Of a DNA stretch of 11,349 nucleotides, positions 7,935 to 11,349 are shown one piece after another (the stretch's first letter is position 1; each line of letters starts with the position of its first letter). This DNA comes from Ferrovaceae bacterium. Its GTDB lineage: Bacteria > Pseudomonadota > Gammaproteobacteria > Burkholderiales > Ferrovaceae. Below the pieces are notes generated by a model. That model saw only the letters and a program-made list of their open reading frames with translations, was not told the DNA's origin and ran no database searches. A program made the translations under genes and the position numbers. The DNA is taken from positions 1 through 11,349 of the forward strand of contig DAIDTL010000020.1 of assembly GCA_027457225.1 (NCBI GenBank). The letters are read 5' to 3'.

Positions 7935-7957
7935 GAGCTCATTATCCAGGTTTATCC

Positions 7958-9373
7958 TCACTGCGTGCCATCCCAACCCCCGCCCAGAGCCACAATCAAT
8001 TGCACACTCGCCACATATTGGCGGCTACGCAGGTTCAATTCGGTCAACTCGTTGGTGAGCAGGGCGGTCTGCGCCGCGATGACGTTGAGATAACCCACGA
8101 TACCTTCCCGATACTGGCTGTCGGTCAGTGTCAGCGTGCTGCGGGCGGCACGCACTGCTTCGTCCTGTACCGTGATTTCATGTGCAAGTATAGCCGCCGC
8201 CACCAAGTTGTCTTCCACGTTCTGGAAGGCTTCCAGCACCACCTCCCGGTAATTGGCCACGGACTGGTCGTACACGGCCACAGCTTGGTCCACCCCTGCT
8301 GCGAGCAAGCCCGCATTGAATATGGGCAGCAGCAACTGGGGGCTTAGGCTCCACATGGAATTGGGCTGGCTCACCAAGTTGTTGTATGCACTGTTTTGGA
8401 AGCCCAGGGCGCCGTTGATGCTCAAAGCCGGAAAAAACGCCGCCTTGGCCACCCCGATCTGCGCGCTCGCCGCTGCGGCGCTGCGTTCCGCCGAGGCCAC
8501 GTCCGGCCGCCGCTCCAGCAGCACCGAAGGAACAGTCAGGGGAATGTGGGGAATGTCCGGGCCCAGAGGTAATTCCGGAATGTGAAATTCTGGGGTCGGG
8601 GTGCCCGTCAAAACGGCAATCGCATGCTCCAGTTGCGCCCGCTGTATGCCCACATCCAACAGCAGAGCCTCGGTGCTGCGCAACTGGCCTTCCGCCTGAA
8701 GCACATCCGTTTGCGCAGCCACACCCTGGTCAAAGCGGTGCCGGGTCAGCTCGAGGAATTTCTGGTAGGCATCGACGGTGTCGGTCAACAGTTTCTTTTG
8801 CGCATCATCCGCTCGCAACTGGAAATAATCCACCGCAAGCTGGCTTTGTAGGGAGAGCCGCGAGGCGGCCAGTTGCCCCGCACTGGCCTGCATGGATGCC
8901 GTGCTGGCTTCGATGGAACGGCGCACCGACCCCCACAAGTCGGGCTCCCAGCTGGCCTGGGCGGCGAGCAGGTAGTTGTCGTAGATCTTCCCCTGAGCGA
9001 GGCCAATGGCCCCGGCAGAGGCCCGGTTGCGGGTGGTGCCGGCAGTGGCATTGAGGGTAGGGAAGAGCCCGGCCTGAGCGATCTGTACCAGCGCGCGCGC
9101 TTGGCGTAGAGCCGCTTCCCGCTGCGCCAGAGTCTGGTTGGATTGGGCCACTTTCTGCTCATAACCCGCAAGCACAGGGTCGTTGAACATCTTCCACCAG
9201 TCCGCCGGAATCTCGGCGTCGTGGGGTTCGGCCACCTTCCAGCCAGGCGGCACGGTCAAAGACTGCGGCGTAGGCACCGCAGGGCGTTCGTAGTCCGGGC
9301 CGACGGCGCAGCCGGCCAACGCCACTACGAGGGCCGCCACTGCGGTGCGGAGAATCCGGTTAATGGGTTTCAT
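7958..9373 (-). CDS. RND efflux outer-membrane channel lipoprotein, NodT/OprM-like family
   Basis: This is a TolC/OprM-like trimeric outer-membrane channel subunit that completes a tripartite RND efflux pump. The protein has 471 residues, normal for the family. It starts with a lipoprotein signal and lipobox LAGC (Cys22), followed by the family-typical CAVGPDYERP, so it is probably acylated and, with Ala at +2, sent to the outer membrane. Two OEP repeats can be seen. The first contains LAQREAALRQARALVQIAQA with FPTLNATAG; the second contains the conserved LLERRPDVASAER, IGVAKAAFFPALS and the TLTLTDSQYREGIVGYL helix. The start ATG overlaps the RND permease stop by 14 bases and lacks a purine-rich ribosome site, pointing to translational coupling with it. 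In Pseudomonas MuxABC-OpmB the channel gene sits in the same place, directly after muxC, so OpmB is the closest functional model. Confidence 0.95.
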   Translation of the reverse strand: MKPINRILRTAVAALVVALAGCAVGPDYERPAVPTPQSLTVPPGWKVAEPHDAEIPADWWKMFNDPVLAGYEQKVAQSNQTLAQREAALRQARALVQIAQAGLFPTLNATAGTTRNRASAGAIGLAQGKIYDNYLLAAQASWEPDLWGSVRRSIEASTASMQASAGQLAASRLSLQSQLAVDYFQLRADDAQKKLLTDTVDAYQKFLELTRHRFDQGVAAQTDVLQAEGQLRSTEALLLDVGIQRAQLEHAIAVLTGTPTPEFHIPELPLGPDIPHIPLTVPSVLLERRPDVASAERSAAAASAQIGVAKAAFFPALSINGALGFQNSAYNNLVSQPNSMWSLSPQLLLPIFNAGLLAAGVDQAVAVYDQSVANYREVVLEAFQNVEDNLVAAAILAHEITVQDEAVRAARSTLTLTDSQYREGIVGYLNVIAAQTALLTNELTELNLRSRQYVASVQLIVALGGGWDGTQ

Positions 9374-11349
9374 GACCGGGCCGAAAGGACAAGGAGCGGA
9401 AACGTGACAGCATGGCGGTGCGGAAGTGATCCAGATAGATATAAACCACCGGTGTGGTGTAAAGGGTCAGAATTTGGCTGACCGCGAGTCCCCCCAGAAT
9501 CGAAATGCCCAGCGGTCGGCGCAATTCCGAACCCACACCCCAGCCCACGGCCAGAGGGAGCGCCCCCAGCATGGCGGCGAGCGTCGTCATCATGATCGGC
9601 CTAAACCTCAGCTTGCACGCCTGAAGAATGGCCGCTTCAGGGGGAATGCCGTTCTGACGCTCCGCCTGCAAAGCAAAGTCGATCATCATGATGGCGTTTT
9701 TCTTGACGATCCCGATCAACAATATCACCCCAATCAATGCCATCAGACTGAATTCTACACCGGTGGCCATCAGGGCCAGTAGCGCCCCCACCCCGGCAGA
9801 AGGCAACGTGGAGAGAATCGTCAGTGGATGGACCAGGCTTTCGTAGAGAATGCCTAGCACGATGTAGACCGCGAGCAACGCTGCCATGATCAGGAGCGGC
9901 TGGCTGGAAAGCGACGAGCGAAATACCTTGGCCGTGCCCTGAAACCCGCCCTGGATCGATGCGGGCACTCCCAGCCGGAGGAATGCCCGGTCGATGGCCT
10001 GGGTGGCCTGGCCCAATGAAACGCCGATAGGCAGATTGAAGGTGATGGTGCTGGCAGGAAACTGGCCCTGGTGGTTGACCGACAAGGCAGCATTCCCCGG
10101 GGCGAATCGCGCCACCGCCGATAAGGGGACGATCGCGCCGTTGGTACCCGACACATAGGTCTGGTCTAGCATGGCGGAAGATTGCCAAAAGGGTGGGGCC
10201 GCCTCCATCACCACGCGATACTGGTTGAGCGGGTTGTAGATGTTCGAGATGATGCGCTGGCCGTAGAGATCGTTCAGGGTGAGGTCGATGGCGCTGGCAG
10301 AAACGCCGAGCCGCCCTGCGGTATCGCGATCATATGTCAGGTAAACGTCGAGCCCCTTGTCCTGTTGGTCCGTATTCACATCCGCCAGCTCCGGTAGCTT
10401 GGACAATGCGGCGAGGATCTTGGGCCCCCACAACCGCAGCTCTTCCAGATCGTTGCCCTGCAGGGTGTACTGGTACTGGGCGTTGCCCAAGCGCACGCCA
10501 AAGCGCAGATCCTGCACCGCCTGAAAATACAGGCTGGCTCCAGCCACCTGGGCAAGCTTCTTGCGCAGCCGGGCAATGACCGCATCGGAGGACACCTTGC
10601 GCTCTCCCGGAGGCTTCAACGTCATGAATACGAACGCCGTGTTGCGAGCAGAGCCGCCCGTGAATCCGATCACGTTCTGGGCGTCGGGGTCGGTTTTGCA
10701 AAGGGCGATGAATTCGATGAGCTTGCCGCGCATGGCCTGGAAGGAAATGCTCTGATCCGCCTGCACCTGGCCGATCAGACGGCCGGTATCCTGTTGTGGA
10801 AAGAACCCCTTGGGCACGATGACGTAAAGATAAATATTGAGGGCAATGGTGGTGAGCAGCATCAGCAAAATCCAGCGCTTGTGGGCCACCGCCCAGCCCA
10901 GGGACTTCTCATAATGCACGTGTAGCCCATCGATCCCGTTGCGGAGCCCGTTCAAGGGGGCTTTGAACCAGCGCTGAAACCAGCGCCGTGGCGGCGGGGG
11001 CGCATCCACCGGTGACCCAGCGCTTTTTTTCAATAGCCGGGCACACATCATGGGTGTGGTGGTGAGCGAAACCACCAGGGAAACCATCACGGCTACCGAC
11101 AGCACTACGGCGAATTCCTGGAACATGCGGCCCACCAGCCCCCCCATCAACAAAAGCGGCAAAAACACCGCAATCAGGGAGAGGCTCATGGAGACCACCG
11201 TGAAACTGACCTCTTTTGCTCCCTTCAGAGCAGCTTCCATAGGGGGTACGCCGGCTTCGATATGACGGGAAATGTTTTCCAGCATCACGATGGCATCGTC
11301 CACCACAAACCCGGTGGCCACGGTCATCGCCATCAGGGACAGGTTATCC
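9360..11349 (-). CDS. mdtC: RND efflux transporter permease, MdtC/MuxC-type, N-terminus beyond window
   Basis: This is the inner-membrane proton-driven pump subunit of a tripartite multidrug efflux system. The frame runs off the right edge (first visible residues DNLSLMAM), leaving 662 residues of roughly 1030. The missing part holds TM1-3 and the first porter/docking region. Visible parts are the TM4 proton-relay ATGFVVDDAIVMLEN with its two Asp (codons at 11295-11300), the MSLSLIAVFLPLLLMGG helix, TTTPMMCARLL, the TM7 end with GFFPQQDTGRL then ADQSISFQAMRGKL, the periplasmic porter region, and the TM10 Lys in GIVKKNAIMMIDFAL. The last helices include RPIMMTTLAAMLGALPLA and YTTPVVYIYLD. QADQSISFQAMRGKL, FTGGS and YTTPVVY match MdtC rather than MdtB or AcrB in my recollection. 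MdtB/MdtC-type subunits work as heteromultimers, so a partner permease and a membrane-fusion gene are expected just upstream. The efflux channel gene follows with a 14-base overlap. Confidence 0.93.
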   Translation of the reverse strand, partial: DNLSLMAMTVATGFVVDDAIVMLENISRHIEAGVPPMEAALKGAKEVSFTVVSMSLSLIAVFLPLLLMGGLVGRMFQEFAVVLSVAVMVSLVVSLTTTPMMCARLLKKSAGSPVDAPPPPRRWFQRWFKAPLNGLRNGIDGLHVHYEKSLGWAVAHKRWILLMLLTTIALNIYLYVIVPKGFFPQQDTGRLIGQVQADQSISFQAMRGKLIEFIALCKTDPDAQNVIGFTGGSARNTAFVFMTLKPPGERKVSSDAVIARLRKKLAQVAGASLYFQAVQDLRFGVRLGNAQYQYTLQGNDLEELRLWGPKILAALSKLPELADVNTDQQDKGLDVYLTYDRDTAGRLGVSASAIDLTLNDLYGQRIISNIYNPLNQYRVVMEAAPPFWQSSAMLDQTYVSGTNGAIVPLSAVARFAPGNAALSVNHQGQFPASTITFNLPIGVSLGQATQAIDRAFLRLGVPASIQGGFQGTAKVFRSSLSSQPLLIMAALLAVYIVLGILYESLVHPLTILSTLPSAGVGALLALMATGVEFSLMALIGVILLIGIVKKNAIMMIDFALQAERQNGIPPEAAILQACKLRFRPIMMTTLAAMLGALPLAVGWGVGSELRRPLGISILGGLAVSQILTLYTTPVVYIYLDHFRTAMLSRFRSLSFRPGHETH

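Noticed and set aside
7941..7946. GATAAT on the - strand just before nadE, resembling a -10 box
   Set aside because: It would start transcription almost exactly at the ATG, and no -35-like sequence lies at 16-18 base spacing (TTGGGA is 24 bases away).
9637..10188. 183-codon open frame on the - strand in another frame of the RND gene
   Set aside because: The RND frame is continuous and carries all family motifs; long alternative frames are expected in GC-rich coding DNA.
1..11349. CRISPR array, tRNA, mobile element or a new defence-type system
   Set aside because: No regularly spaced repeats, cloverleaf, transposase, integrase or unknown multi-gene cassette was seen; every large gene fits a known family.

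Overview
The window reads as a stretch of Gram-negative, probably beta- or gammaproteobacterial, chromosome. The reasons are a UvrB very close in sequence to the enterobacterial protein, two lipoproteins with classical lipoboxes, a NudC with the proteobacterial zinc-ribbon/Nudix layout, and an RND efflux pump with its outer-membrane channel. The genus cannot be fixed from sequence alone. Coding density is very high: no gap exceeds about 25 bases, neighbouring genes often overlap, and I see no tRNA, rRNA, CRISPR array, insertion sequence or phage gene.

Layout. On the + strand, the 3' three quarters of uvrB (1-1569, cut by the left edge) is followed 10 bases later by a gene for an M13 (neprilysin/PepO-type) zinc metallopeptidase lipoprotein (to 3625). 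All other genes are on the - strand and converge on it. Read in their own direction they are: the C-terminal two thirds of an MdtC/MuxC-type RND transporter (cut by the right edge), a NodT-type outer-membrane efflux lipoprotein, a long glutamine-dependent NAD+ synthetase (nadE), the NADH/NAD-RNA pyrophosphatase nudC, and an FAD-linked D-2-hydroxyacid (D-2-hydroxyglutarate-like) dehydrogenase. The last of these overlaps the end of the peptidase gene by 14 bases.

How the genes fit together. The RND permease and the outer-membrane channel overlap by 14 bases and form the distal end of an efflux operon whose earlier genes (expected: a membrane-fusion protein and a partner RND subunit) should lie beyond the right edge. 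nadE, nudC and the dehydrogenase form a tight redox-cofactor group. nadE makes NAD+, nudC (joined to it through a TGATG stop/start) hydrolyses NAD(H) or removes NAD caps from RNA, and the third gene (14-base overlap with nudC) is a flavin dehydrogenase. Only about 23 bases separate the efflux channel gene from the preferred nadE start, so one long transcript is possible. However, sampled GC content rises on the efflux side, which hints at a different history for that module.

Structural points of interest are an 18-base perfect palindrome inside uvrB, two back-to-back inverted repeats at the convergent gene junction that may end transcription in both directions, and start-codon choices for the peptidase and nadE. 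I did not find a convincing new biological system; the genes all belong to known families.
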